The notes under the pieces are model-generated. The model was given only the letters and a program-made list of their open reading frames with translations. It ran no database searches and had not been told where the DNA came from. Shown here one piece after another: positions 27,066 to 36,206 of a DNA stretch of 64,000 nucleotides. The first letter of the stretch is position 1; every line of letters starts with the position of its first letter. The stretch lies in contig NZ_CP107928.1 of assembly GCF_036030735.1 (NCBI RefSeq), forward strand, positions 1,674,001-1,738,000, written 5' to 3'. This stretch comes from Streptomyces sp. NBC_00425 (GTDB lineage Bacteria; Actinomycetota; Actinomycetes; Streptomycetales; Streptomycetaceae). The position numbers and the translations under genes are program-made.

Positions 27066-28136
27066 TCAGGTCAGGCGCAGCAGGGCCGCCGCGTTCCCGC
27101 CGCGGACGGCGTGGAAGTCGGCGTCGGGAAGGCGTGCGGCGCGCAGTGCGCCGACGGGGTCCTCGGTGCCCATGTCGAAGGGGAAGTCGGAGCCGAGCAG
27201 CACACGGTCCGCGCCGGCCGCGCCGGTCAGCGCCCGCAGCACGTGCGGATCGTGGACGAGGGAGTCGAAGTACAGGCGCTCGAGGTAGCTGCTGGGCAGG
27301 TGCGCGCAGCCGGCGCCCGCGTCGGACCGGGCGGACCAGGCGTGGTCGGAGCGGCCGATGTGGGTGGGCAGGTAGCCGCCGCCGTGCGCGGCGATCAGCT
27401 TCAGCTCCGGGTGCCGGTCCAGGACCCCGGAGAAGATCAGGTGCGAGAGGGCGACGGCGTTCTCGGTGGGCTGGCCGACCGTGTTCGACAGGTACCACTG
27501 GTCGAGGCGTTCGTCGAGCGTGCAGCCGAAGGGGTGCAGGAAGAGGATCGCGCCGGTCGCCGCGGCCCGCGACCACAAGGGCTCGTACGCCGGGTCGGAC
27601 AGTTCCCGTCCGGGGGCGTGGCTGGAGATCTCCACGCCAAGCAACCCCTGTTCCAGGGCGTGGTCGAGTGCGCGCACCGCCTGTCGCGGGTGCTGGAGGG
27701 GGACCAGGCCGAGCCCGCGCAGCCGGTCGGGAGCCTGGGCGCAGTGTGCGGCCGTGGCCTCGGCTGCGAGCCGCCAGACTTTCTCGGCCGTCTCCTCGTC
27801 CGCCCAGTAGTGGTAGTGCGACGGCGAAGGGCTGACCAACTGCACGTCCACGCCCTGCGCGTCCATCGCGGCCAGCCGTAGGCGCACATCGGTGGCCCGG
27901 GGGAGGACGGCGCGGACCATGGGGCCGCTGACCGCGAGGGACGCGGGGCCGTTGCGGCGGGCCTCGAGGTCCCTGGCCTCGGCCAGTTTGGGCAGGCCGG
28001 CCACGAAGGCCTCGACCTCGGGGATCAGGATGTGGGCGTGTACGTCGACGGTCGGGGAGGGGCGCGCGTCGGCGTTCGAGGGGCGGTGGTCGGGCTGAGG
28101 ACGCCTCGCCGTGGCGGGCGGAGGGTGGGCCGTCAC
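27066..28136 (-). CDS. Amidohydrolase-2 family protein (ACMSD-like decarboxylase/hydrolase)
   Basis: A 356-residue TIM-barrel metal enzyme of the amidohydrolase-2 family. It shows VDVHAHI near residues 30-36, LFLHPFG near 190, HPELKLIAAHGGGYLPTHIG near 240 and the terminal Asp motif LLGSDFPFDMG near 315. Relatives include aminocarboxymuconate-semialdehyde and gamma-resorcylate decarboxylases, so a decarboxylation just before or after ring cleavage is plausible. GTG 28136 overlaps the monooxygenase stop by 4 nt. The first ~28 residues are a disordered Pro/Arg-rich leader. Confidence 0.87.
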   Translation of the reverse strand: MTAHPPPATARRPQPDHRPSNADARPSPTVDVHAHILIPEVEAFVAGLPKLAEARDLEARRNGPASLAVSGPMVRAVLPRATDVRLRLAAMDAQGVDVQLVSPSPSHYHYWADEETAEKVWRLAAEATAAHCAQAPDRLRGLGLVPLQHPRQAVRALDHALEQGLLGVEISSHAPGRELSDPAYEPLWSRAAATGAILFLHPFGCTLDERLDQWYLSNTVGQPTENAVALSHLIFSGVLDRHPELKLIAAHGGGYLPTHIGRSDHAWSARSDAGAGCAHLPSSYLERLYFDSLVHDPHVLRALTGAAGADRVLLGSDFPFDMGTEDPVGALRAARLPDADFHAVRGGNAAALLRLT

Positions 28137-29266
28137 GGCAGCTCCCTGAGCACGGTCATGGTGGCGCCCATCAGGCCGGGCACGTCTCCGGGGACGCCGT
28201 CGAGCTGCCACTGCCCGATCTGCACGGACGCGTCGACGACCATCCGGACGCGGTCGATCCGCCGCTCGTGGTAGCGCGTGAACAGCTCCGTGTCCCAGGC
28301 GGATCCGCCGGTCAGCAGCTGGGAGAGCACCGAGGCGTCCTCCAGGGCCATCGCCGCGCCCTGGGCCATCGTGGGCGGGCAGCAGTGCGCGGCGTCGCCG
28401 ACGAGGACGACCCGGCCCCGGTGCCAGGACCCCTCGACCAGCATCCGGTCGAACCAGGTGTAGTTCACCTGGGCCGGGTCGGTGATCGAGTCGCGGATCT
28501 CGTGCCAGGCGCCGCCGTAGCCCTCGGCGAGGCGGCGCATCTCCCGCGCGTAGGACTCGGGCGGGATGGCGGTGCGGTCGCGGCTGGGCTCCACCAGGTA
28601 GGCGTAGACGGTGTCCTTGCCGGTGGGCGTGTAGCCGGCGATGTAGCAGGGCCCGCCGTGGGAGAGGTCGCTGCGTTCCACGCCTGCAGGGCGGGGGGCG
28701 GGGACACGCCAGATGGCCATGCCGGTCGGCTCGGGTGCGACGTCGATGCCGATGGCCCCGCGGGTCGCGGAGTGCAGGCCGTCGGCGGCCACGACGAGGT
28801 CGTAGCGGCCCTCGGCGCCGTCGCTGAACCGGACGGTCACCGCTGAGTCGTCGTCGGTGAGGATCTCGGCGGTGGTGCCGAGCCGGACGTTCGCGCCGGA
28901 CGCCCGGACGGCGTCGACGAGGATGCGCTGGAGCACCGGGCGCTGCATGCCCAAGGTGGCGGGGAGGTCGTCTCCGCCGGTGCGCAGGACCTCGCCGACG
29001 TGCAGCACGGTGCCGTCAGGCGTCGTCAACCCCAGGGAATCGAAGGCGAAGCCGTGCTCGCGGACCTCGTCCCAGACGCCGATCTCGCGCAGCACGCGCA
29101 GGGCGTTGCCCTGAAGGGTGATGCCGGAGCCGCGTACGTTCCAGTCCGGCCTGGCCTCGACGAGATCGACGTCGATGCCGGCCCGCCGCAGCAGCACGGT
29201 GACCGCGTTGCCGGCGGTGCCCCCTCCGACGACCAGGACTCTCGGTCTCCGCGTCGTTCTCTCCAT
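28133..29266 (-). CDS. FAD-dependent aromatic monooxygenase
   Basis: A 377-residue flavoprotein hydroxylase of the PHBH/salicylate-hydroxylase superfamily. It has the dinucleotide motif VLVVGGGTAGNAVTVLLRRA near residues 10-29, the DG motif VVAADGLHSATRGA near 155-168, and GDAAHCCPPTMAQGAAMALE near 285-304. ATG 29266 is preferred because AAGGAG lies 7 nt upstream; GTG 29293, overlapping the cyclase stop, is an alternative. In this operon it would hydroxylate the aromatic substrate to give a catechol-type diol for the VOC dioxygenase. Confidence 0.9.
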   Translation of the reverse strand: MERTTRRPRVLVVGGGTAGNAVTVLLRRAGIDVDLVEARPDWNVRGSGITLQGNALRVLREIGVWDEVREHGFAFDSLGLTTPDGTVLHVGEVLRTGGDDLPATLGMQRPVLQRILVDAVRASGANVRLGTTAEILTDDDSAVTVRFSDGAEGRYDLVVAADGLHSATRGAIGIDVAPEPTGMAIWRVPAPRPAGVERSDLSHGGPCYIAGYTPTGKDTVYAYLVEPSRDRTAIPPESYAREMRRLAEGYGGAWHEIRDSITDPAQVNYTWFDRMLVEGSWHRGRVVLVGDAAHCCPPTMAQGAAMALEDASVLSQLLTGGSAWDTELFTRYHERRIDRVRMVVDASVQIGQWQLDGVPGDVPGLMGATMTVLRELP

Positions 29267-29289
29267 GGCCGACTCCTTCGTTGGGCGGG

Positions 29290-30255
29290 TCACTTGACGG
29301 CGATCGGGTTGACCGGGGAGCCGACCGCTCCGGTGATGGGCAGGGGTGCGGCGGTGAGCCAGAACTCGTACACGCCGTCACGGGCGCAGTCCTCGGCGAG
29401 AGCGTCGGGGTCCCACATCTCGCCGATCAGCAGGCCCATGTTGGGGATGGCCACCTGGTGGAGCGGCTGGAAGGCGTCGTCGAACTCGTTCGGCCGCACC
29501 TCGAAGCCCCAGGTGTCGGTGGCGATCGCGGCGATCTCGCTCGTGTGCAGCCAGCCGGCCGTGGTGAAGGACAGCCCGGGTGAGTCGCCGCCCGCGTAGT
29601 CGCCCCAGCCTTCGCGGCGGGCGCGCGCCAGCCGCCCGGTCCGGACGACGACGATGTCACCGCGTCCGACGGCCACACCGTGCGCCCGGGCCGTCGCGGT
29701 CAGGTGCTCCGCGGTGATCGCGAACCCGTCGGGCAGTTCTCCGCGTTCGTCGCCGATCACCCGGCCGACGTCGAGGAGGACGCCGCGTCCGGCGACGTGC
29801 GGGGCCATGTGCTCGACGCCGGTGACCAGGTCGCCTTCGGAGGTGACGACCTTCGCGGCGTCCCGCCCGTTCCACGCCTTGCCGTGGTCGAAGATGTGCC
29901 CGAGTCCGTCCCACTGGGTGGAGCACTGCAGGGGCATCGCGATCACGTCGTCGGCGCCGCCGATGCCGTGCGGGAAGCCCTGGTTGCCCAGCGCCGCGTC
30001 CGTTCCCGTGTCCAGCATGGTGTGCACGGGGTTGGTGCGGCGGCGCCAGCCCTTCTGCGGCCCGTTCATGTCGAACCGCTGCGACAGCGAGAAGCCGACG
30101 CCCCGGCGGACCAGTGCCGCGCCTTCGCGGCGCTTGGCCTCGTCGAGGAAGTTCAGTGTGCCGAGGACGTCGTCCGCGCCCCACCGCCCCCAGTTGGAGT
30201 ACGCCTTGGCCGCCTCGGCGATCGCCCCCTCGGGATCGCGCCGGTCCGCTCTCAT
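29290..30255 (-). CDS. Cyclase-family hydrolase (kynurenine formamidase/isatin hydrolase-like)
   Basis: A 321-residue protein of the larger cyclase-family subgroup. The active-site region reads QCSTQWDGLGHIFDHGKAWN near residues 105-124. This differs from the HxGTHxDxPxH metal motif of small formamidases, which has His where this protein has Cys or Gln. GRGVLLDVGRVIG and the GDIVVVRTG strand are typical of the fold. Members hydrolyse amides or lactones such as isatin and N-formylkynurenine. ATG 30255 overlaps the FAH-1 stop by 4 nt. The substrate is unknown, and the altered motif makes direct transfer of function unsafe. Confidence 0.8.
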   Translation of the reverse strand: MRADRRDPEGAIAEAAKAYSNWGRWGADDVLGTLNFLDEAKRREGAALVRRGVGFSLSQRFDMNGPQKGWRRRTNPVHTMLDTGTDAALGNQGFPHGIGGADDVIAMPLQCSTQWDGLGHIFDHGKAWNGRDAAKVVTSEGDLVTGVEHMAPHVAGRGVLLDVGRVIGDERGELPDGFAITAEHLTATARAHGVAVGRGDIVVVRTGRLARARREGWGDYAGGDSPGLSFTTAGWLHTSEIAAIATDTWGFEVRPNEFDDAFQPLHQVAIPNMGLLIGEMWDPDALAEDCARDGVYEFWLTAAPLPITGAVGSPVNPIAVK

Positions 30256-31244
30256 GACGTCTCCCGGACGCACCGCGTGCGCTGCACGCCGAGACCGGTG
30301 ATCGAACCCTCCATGACGTCGCCGTCGCGCAGCAGCCGGCCCCAGTGCATGCCGTTGCCGGCCGGGCTGCCGGTGAGCACCAGGTCGCCGGGCAGGAGGC
30401 GGGCGGTCCGGGAGATGTACGACACCAGCCGCGCGATGCCGAAGAGCATGTCCTCGGTGGACTCGTCCTGCATGGTCTCGCCGTTGAGCTTCAGGGTGAC
30501 CCGCAGGTCACCCGGGTCGGTGATCGACCCGGCGGGCACGATCCACGGGCCGAGCGGGGTGAAACCGGGAGCGTTCTTGCAGCGCAGCCAGTCGGTGCCG
30601 ATCGCCTTCATGTCCCGGCGGAAGACGGTGGCGCGGTCGGTGAGGTCGTTGGCGATGGTGTAGCCGGCGACGTACCCCAGGGCCTCCTCGACCGTCACCC
30701 GGTGGGCGGGCCTGGCGATGACGGCCGCCAACTCCAGCTCCCAGTCGGGCTGTTCGGCCCACTCCGGAAGTACGACGTCGTCGAAGGGTCCGGTGATCGC
30801 GCTCGGCAGACCGGTGAACACGTACGGCAGGTCCTCGGCCGCCCGCCGGTCCATGACCGCGGCGATCTCCGCGCGCGCCTCCTCCACGGTGCGGGGGTCG
30901 TCGGCGGCCCGATGGGCGACCTCCAGGTCGATCACATGCTGCCGGTAGTTGGCGCCGGACTGGAAGACCTGGCGGGGCTCGACCGGCGCGTGCGCCCGCA
31001 GTTGCTCCAACGGTCGCCAGCCGGCCGTCTCGTCGGCCGCGAGCTCGTGCAGGCGGGGGAGCATCTCGTCCCAGCGCTCGAGGATCCCCCGGGTCGTCGG
31101 GGCCGGCTCTCCGAGAGCCGTGCGAAGATCCAGCACGCGGCCCCCGGGGATCAGGAGACCGGGGAAAGACACCTGGTCAGGGCCGGAGAAGACGCCAAGG
31201 GCGAAGGGTCCGGAGAAGGACGCGGAAGCGGCTGCGGGTTTCAC
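30252..31244 (-). CDS. Fumarylacetoacetate-hydrolase-family protein (operon copy 1)
   Basis: A 330-residue FAH-family enzyme and first gene of the operon. It starts at GTG 31244 with GGAGGAC 8 nt upstream. The active-site segment reads WELELAAVIARPAHRVTVEE near 167-186, then GYTIANDLTDRATVFRR, and LPGDLVLTGSPAGNG near 285-299. It differs clearly from the second FAH protein of the operon, so the two probably act at different steps (for example hydrolysis versus isomerisation/decarboxylation). A LysR-type box lies about 50 bp upstream, divergent from the lysR gene. Confidence 0.87.
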   Translation of the reverse strand: MKPAAASASFSGPFALGVFSGPDQVSFPGLLIPGGRVLDLRTALGEPAPTTRGILERWDEMLPRLHELAADETAGWRPLEQLRAHAPVEPRQVFQSGANYRQHVIDLEVAHRAADDPRTVEEARAEIAAVMDRRAAEDLPYVFTGLPSAITGPFDDVVLPEWAEQPDWELELAAVIARPAHRVTVEEALGYVAGYTIANDLTDRATVFRRDMKAIGTDWLRCKNAPGFTPLGPWIVPAGSITDPGDLRVTLKLNGETMQDESTEDMLFGIARLVSYISRTARLLPGDLVLTGSPAGNGMHWGRLLRDGDVMEGSITGLGVQRTRCVRETS

Positions 31245-31292
31245 GGGAATGTCCTCCAGATTGCGGTGGGACCAATCTGACCCCCACGCCGT

Positions 31293-31309
31293 AATCTGGG
31301 AAATAGATT
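31293..31309. promoter_or_regulatory. LysR-type box for the aromatic operon
   Basis: AATCTGGGAAATAGATT is an inverted repeat (AATCT/AGATT) that contains the T-N11-A LysR motif. It lies between the divergent FAH-1 (start 31244) and lysR (start 31372) genes. A second AATCT half-site occurs at 31274-31278, nearer the operon. Confidence 0.7.
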
Positions 31310-31371
31310 CTTGAGATGTTGATCATCTGTTCGGTAAATGCCGCCGCGAGCGGCCTCGCTCTGGAGGCGTC

Positions 31372-32313
31372 GTGTCCCTCTCCGGCCTCGACCTCAATCT
31401 CGTCCTGTCCCTGCAGGCCCTGCTGGAGGAACGCAACGTCACCCGCGCCGGACAGCGCGTCGGGCTCAGTCAGCCGGCCATGAGCGCGGCCCTGGCCCGC
31501 CTGCGCCGCCACTTCGACGACGATCTGCTCTCGCGCGTCGGCAGGCAGTACGAACTGACCGCCCTCGGCCGCGCTCTGCTGGACCGCACCTCGACCGCCT
31601 GCGACCTGCTGGAACGGGTCTTCAGCAGCAGGGCCGACTTCGCCCCGGGCAGCGAGGAGTACGAGTTCACCCTGCTCACCTCCGACTACGCACTCGCCGT
31701 GTTCGGCGCCGAGCTCGCCCGGACCGTGCACGCCGAGGCCCCTGGGGTACGGCTGCGCTTCCAGCGGCCGCCCGTCGACGTCACGGAGGACACCGCACCG
31801 CTGCTCAGCACGGCCGACGGGCTTCTGATGCCGCGCGGCATCATCAGCGGTTTCCCCGCCGCCGACCTGTTCAGCGACCGCTGGGCCTTCCTGGTGGCCG
31901 AGACGAACGACGAGGTCGGCGACCAGCTGACGATGGACGACCTGGCACGGCTGCCCTGGGTCATCTACCAGCGCGCCCACGACGCCCCGGCCGCCCGGCA
32001 GCTGAGCATGCTCGGCGTCGAACCCCGCGTGGAGATCTTCGTCGACAGCTTCCAGGCGCTGCCCTTCCTGGTCGCAGGCACCCGCCGGATCGCTCTGGTG
32101 CAGCAGCGTCTGGCCGAACTGCTGCGCGGCGTGGCCGCCGTACGCCTCATGGAACCGCCCTACGGTGCGGTCCCTCTCCAGGAGGCACTGTGGTGGCACC
32201 CGGTGCACACCCACGACGCGGCCCACATCTGGCTGCGCGAGACCGCGGCCCGGGTGGGCGCGGAGCTGGCCCCGTCCGCACCCGGCCGTCCCGCCGCCGG
32301 CTCACCGAGCTGA
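31372..32313 (+). CDS. LysR-family transcriptional regulator of the aromatic operon
   Basis: A 313-residue LysR regulator. The N-terminal HTH reads LDLNLVLSLQALLEERNVTR, then AGQRVGLSQPAMSAALARLR (residues 5-45). The inducer-binding domain runs from about 95 to 300 and resembles the NodD/LinR branch. The GTG start at 31372 follows CTGGAGGC. It is divergent from the seven-gene catabolic operon across a T-N11-A box, the classical arrangement for an inducer-dependent activator that also represses itself. Confidence 0.9.
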   Translation: MSLSGLDLNLVLSLQALLEERNVTRAGQRVGLSQPAMSAALARLRRHFDDDLLSRVGRQYELTALGRALLDRTSTACDLLERVFSSRADFAPGSEEYEFTLLTSDYALAVFGAELARTVHAEAPGVRLRFQRPPVDVTEDTAPLLSTADGLLMPRGIISGFPAADLFSDRWAFLVAETNDEVGDQLTMDDLARLPWVIYQRAHDAPAARQLSMLGVEPRVEIFVDSFQALPFLVAGTRRIALVQQRLAELLRGVAAVRLMEPPYGAVPLQEALWWHPVHTHDAAHIWLRETAARVGAELAPSAPGRPAAGSPS

Positions 32314-32595
32314 CGGCGGTCCTGCATCCAGGCCCTGGATGATCCGCATCTCCGATATCGATCGGACGAGGGCTAGGCATGACCGGTCGGCTGGTCCATA
32401 GTCGTCTCAACCCGGCGCCGGAGCCGCACCGCCACCGCGGCCGGGACCGCGCAGGCGCCCGGCGAGCCGGCCCGCCCTGACGCCCGGCAGTCACCGGCGC
32501 CCCGCTCCGAGGCCGCCACGGGTACCGGCCGGCCCGACCACGACGGCCGCACCACCCCGTTCGTTCCCTCCCGACACGCCACGTGGAGTTCCCGC

Positions 32596-33882
32596 ATGCC
32601 TGCACCCGTGTCCCCGCTCCCGTCCCCGCCGTCCGCTGCGGTCACCGACGACCGGCCCGAGCAGACCGTGTCCGGCCCCGGCCACCGGCTTCGCCTCACG
32701 CTGCTGATGGCCGGCGCCTGTCTGCCCATCCTGGGCGCGGTGCTCATCGCTCCCATCCTGCCGCAGATGCAGGACCACTTCGCGGACGTGGCGGGCGCCG
32801 ACGCCCTCGTCCCCATGGCGCTGACGATCCCCGCCCTGTCCCTGGCCCTGCTGGCCCCCTTCGCCGGCGTCCTCGTGGACCGGCTCGGCCGTAAACGCCT
32901 CCTCGTCGTCGCGACCGTGGTGTACGCGATCCTCGGCACCGCTCCCCTGTGGCTGGACTCGCTCGTCGCCGTCGTCGCAAGCCGCGCTCTCGTCGGCGTC
33001 GCCGAAGCCGCCATCATGACCTGCTGCACCACCCTGCTCGGCGACTACTACGCGGGCCGGCAACGCGACCGCTATCTCGCGATGCAGACGATGTGCGCCT
33101 CGATCTCCGCGACGGCCTTCTTCGTCCTGGGCGGTGCGGCCGGATCGGCCGGCTGGCGCGCGCCGTTCTGGGCCTATGCCGTGAGCCTGCTGCTCGCCCC
33201 CGCCATGGCCGCCTTCCTCCCGCAGCCCCGGCCGGACGCCCACGCGAAGGAGCCCTCCCCCGCCGCCCCGGTACCGATGGCCGAGCGGCCCTTCCCCTGG
33301 CGTCCGCTGGCCGGCACATGCGCGCTGACCGTGTTCGGCGCCGTCCTCTTCTACACCGTCCAGGTGGAGATGGCGTACCTCCTGGACGACATGGGCGTGA
33401 GCGACTCCGCCGTGATCGGACTGGCCAGCGCCGGCTCCAGCGCCGCGATCGTGATCGGCGCGGTCGTCTTCACCAGGTCCGGCCGCAGCCCGCAGGACTG
33501 GCTGCCCACCGCCTTCGGCCTGTGCACCCTCGGCTTCGCGGTGATCTGGCTCGCTCCCGGCCCCGTCGTGCTGACCCTCGGCGCCGTGATCAACTGCCTC
33601 GGCGGCGGCATCATGCTGCCGAGCCTGCTGACCCTCGCCATGTCCAAGCTCGACTTCGCCGACCGCGGCCGCGGCACCGGACTGTGGACGGGCTCCTTCT
33701 TCCTCGGCCAGTTCATCTGCCCGCTCGTGGTGCTCGCCCTCGCCTCCGCCGTCGGCACCAGGGCGAACGCCCTCGGCGTCCTCGCCCTGGTCGGGGTCGC
33801 CGCCACCGCCGCACTCGGCGTCGCCGCCCGGCGACGCCGGACGGGAGCCGTCCCAGTGCCGGTCCGGCAGACGGCGGGCTGA
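32596..33882 (+). CDS. MFS transporter, probably for the aromatic substrate
   Basis: A 428-residue MFS protein with about 12 hydrophobic segments. Motif A appears after helix 2 (FAGVLVDRLGRKRLL), and the central loop (QPRPDAHAKEPSPAAPVP) separates two six-helix halves. It could import the pathway substrate or export a metabolite; sequence alone does not decide. ATG 32596 has GTGGAG 8 nt upstream. The 282 bp between lysR and this gene hold no recognisable gene, and this gene probably has its own promoter there. Confidence 0.87.
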   Translation: MPAPVSPLPSPPSAAVTDDRPEQTVSGPGHRLRLTLLMAGACLPILGAVLIAPILPQMQDHFADVAGADALVPMALTIPALSLALLAPFAGVLVDRLGRKRLLVVATVVYAILGTAPLWLDSLVAVVASRALVGVAEAAIMTCCTTLLGDYYAGRQRDRYLAMQTMCASISATAFFVLGGAAGSAGWRAPFWAYAVSLLLAPAMAAFLPQPRPDAHAKEPSPAAPVPMAERPFPWRPLAGTCALTVFGAVLFYTVQVEMAYLLDDMGVSDSAVIGLASAGSSAAIVIGAVVFTRSGRSPQDWLPTAFGLCTLGFAVIWLAPGPVVLTLGAVINCLGGGIMLPSLLTLAMSKLDFADRGRGTGLWTGSFFLGQFICPLVVLALASAVGTRANALGVLALVGVAATAALGVAARRRRTGAVPVPVRQTAG

Positions 33883-33977
33883 TCCGACGCGGCTCCGATC
33901 CAGCCCGAAAGCCCCCCGTCGCGACCGGCATCGCGGACCTCCCCGCGATGCTGCCCCCTCCACTCCACCGGAGAGCC

Positions 33978-34718
33978 GTGCTGACCCTGATCGCCGCCGT
34001 CCGCCGCAAGCCCGGCATGACGCACCAAGCGTTCCTGCACCACCTCCAGCATGTGCACGGACCTCTGTCGGCCGCGAACCCTCTTCACATTCGCCGCTAT
34101 GTGCAGAACCACGTGTTCGACGCGTCCTTCGGCAGCGACGGGGACCCTGCGCACCTCACCGAGTTCGGCCGGGACTCCGTCACCGAGCTGCACTTCGACA
34201 GCGTGGAGGAGCTGGCCGCCACGATGTCCGACCCGTACTCGCGCGAGGTGATCGGCCCCGACGGCGCCCACTTCAACGACCTGCCCAGCGCCCTGGCCCT
34301 GCTGACCCGCCCCGTGGTGCTCGCGCCCCCACCGGCATCGGGCGGCGACGAGAGGCCCGTGAAGGTGCTGCACTTCCTCCACAGGTCGCAAGGAGTCACC
34401 CCGGACGACTTCGCCGAGCGGTGGCGGGCCGCCCATGAGGAGGTGCTCGCCGAAGAGGCGCCGCGGGTGCAGGCGTTGCGTGGACATGTTCAGCACCTGC
34501 AGGCCCCGGGGGCCGAGAAGGCGCTGCGCCACTTCGGCGGCGGAGGCGAACCCGCGTACGCGGGAGTCGCCGTCCTGTACTACGACTCTCCGGACGAAGC
34601 CCTGACCCACTTCCCTTCGTACGAGCGTTCCCTGCGGGAGCGGTCCGCACCGAGCGGCGGCTTCTACGACCCGTCCCGCTCGTTCGTCCTCTACAGCCGC
34701 GAGGTGACCGTCTTCTGA
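33978..34718 (+). CDS. EthD-domain protein with two ferredoxin-like modules
   Basis: A 246-residue protein made of two dimeric alpha/beta-barrel (EthD) modules. Residues 1-115 (VLTLIAAVRRKPGMTHQAFL and HLQHVHGPL) and 130-245 (KVLHFLHRSQGVTPDDFAER, then WRAAHEEVL) repeat the same pattern. EthD-like proteins accompany degradative oxygenases and some act as lyases or hydrolases, but many lack a proven activity. GTG 33978 has GGAGAG just upstream; ATG 33948 is possible. It lies 95 bp after the MFS gene and is likely part of the same aromatic locus. Confidence 0.8.
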   Translation: MLTLIAAVRRKPGMTHQAFLHHLQHVHGPLSAANPLHIRRYVQNHVFDASFGSDGDPAHLTEFGRDSVTELHFDSVEELAATMSDPYSREVIGPDGAHFNDLPSALALLTRPVVLAPPPASGGDERPVKVLHFLHRSQGVTPDDFAERWRAAHEEVLAEEAPRVQALRGHVQHLQAPGAEKALRHFGGGGEPAYAGVAVLYYDSPDEALTHFPSYERSLRERSAPSGGFYDPSRSFVLYSREVTVF

Positions 34719-34793
34719 GCCGCCCGCCAGGCTCCCCGCGACAAGGCATCGCTGCGACCGGCCCCGCGCATCCGCCGACGCGTCATACCCGGC

Positions 34794-36182
34794 TCAGGAC
34801 CAGGCTGTCACCGGCACGAAGGAGCTGTCCTGCCGGAAGAGGTCCGTGCCGTCGGACTGCTCCACGCGCAGTTCGTAGTTGTAGTGGCGCAGGTAGTTGC
34901 CGGGGTAGTTGTACGACTCGAAGCGGACCGAGCCGGCGGCCGTGCCGGTGCGGGCGATGAAGGTGGCGTCCCGCGCGAAGGTGGACGTGCCGTCGTTGGC
35001 GTCGAAGCGGCCGCGGAAGGAGTAGTGGCGCAGGTACTTGCCGGCCGCGTCACGGAACGAGTAGGCGTTGGCGTCGGCGAGTCCGGCGACGACGGTGAAG
35101 GTGGCCGCCTGCTTCTCGGCGGCGGTGCTGGAAGCGGTCACCACGGGGAGGTTCAGCAGGGCGGACTGCTCCTGCCAGTAGCGGGTCGTGTAGTTGCCCG
35201 AACGCAGGGAGCGCGTGGCGTTCTTGGTCAGGGTGGGGCCACCGGTCACCGTCTCCTTGACGACCGTGAAGTGGCGCGCCGTGCCCGAGATGCCGGGCAG
35301 CGCCTTGGGGGCGCTCCAGGTCGCGAAGGAGTCGTAGCTGTCGCTGTAGTAGTACTTGTGGTCGCCGTAGCCGTCGAAGAAGATCCGCCAGGCGCCGTTG
35401 TCGAGCTGGATGACGGTCGGTCCCTCGCGGTAACTGCCCCAGCCGGCCCAGTCGCCGGTCTTCTTGATCGTGTAGGGGCCGGCGAGGTTGGACGCCGTCG
35501 CGTACTCGATGTACTTCGCCGTCTCGTTCTTGGTGAACGCGTGGTAGGTCGAGCCGGTCTTCACGATGTACGTGTCGATGTGATTGGCGCCGATGCCGGA
35601 CAGGGCGACCGGTGAACTCCAGGCAGTGAGACTTGAGTTGGTGGCCTTGAGGAGGTACGGCGTGAAGATCCACTCGTCGTTCGTCGTCGAACAGGACACG
35701 ATGACGTTGACGCTGCCGTCGCTGTCGACGAAGAACTCCGGCGCCCAGGCGCGGGAGAGGTTGGCGATCGGGACCGTGTAGTCGTACAGGAAAGACCAGT
35801 TGACCCGGTCGGAGCTGCGGGCGAAGCCGATGGTGGTGCTGGCGTCCTGCCAGGTGTGGGTGGTGTAGGTGATGTAGTAGTAGCCGTTGGTGTGCTTGAA
35901 GACGCTCGCGTCGCGGATGCGGTTGGCGGGCGGGGTGTACGCGGAGGCCTGCACCAGCCGGAAGTCGGTGGCGTCGTCGGACTGGTAGACGTTCACCGTC
36001 CCGTCGTCGCTGTCGAGGAACGGCACGATGGTGTAGCGGGTGGCCGATCCGGCGGCGGGCGCGGCGGCGAGGGCCGTGCCGAGCAGGCCGGGGGCCTCGC
36101 CGAGCACGAACGCGGCGGCGGGCAGGACGGCCATCGCGCGCAGCAGGGCACGGCGGGACGGGGCGGGGTGACGTGTCGTCAT
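34794..36182 (-). CDS. Secreted GH43-like arabinan/arabinofuranosyl hydrolase with AbfB (CBM42) domain
   Basis: A 462-residue exported protein. The signal peptide contains SRRALLRAM, a possible twin-arginine motif, with a hydrophobic stretch to about residue 40. Residues 45-305 form a five-bladed GH43-type propeller (IRDASVFKHTNGYYYITYTT; RAWAPEFFVDSDG; YREGPTVIQLDNG). Residues 315-462 are an arabinose-binding AbfB domain with two repeats (SFRDAAGKYLRHYSF; SYNYPGNYLRHYNY). It likely releases arabinose from plant polysaccharide outside the cell. ATG 36182 has GGAGAG upstream. A palindrome 25-40 bp upstream may be an operator. Confidence 0.83.
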   Translation of the reverse strand: MTTRHPAPSRRALLRAMAVLPAAAFVLGEAPGLLGTALAAAPAAGSATRYTIVPFLDSDDGTVNVYQSDDATDFRLVQASAYTPPANRIRDASVFKHTNGYYYITYTTHTWQDASTTIGFARSSDRVNWSFLYDYTVPIANLSRAWAPEFFVDSDGSVNVIVSCSTTNDEWIFTPYLLKATNSSLTAWSSPVALSGIGANHIDTYIVKTGSTYHAFTKNETAKYIEYATASNLAGPYTIKKTGDWAGWGSYREGPTVIQLDNGAWRIFFDGYGDHKYYYSDSYDSFATWSAPKALPGISGTARHFTVVKETVTGGPTLTKNATRSLRSGNYTTRYWQEQSALLNLPVVTASSTAAEKQAATFTVVAGLADANAYSFRDAAGKYLRHYSFRGRFDANDGTSTFARDATFIARTGTAAGSVRFESYNYPGNYLRHYNYELRVEQSDGTDLFRQDSSFVPVTAWS

Positions 36183-36206
36183 GGTGCGGCTCTCCTACGG
36201 CTCAGG

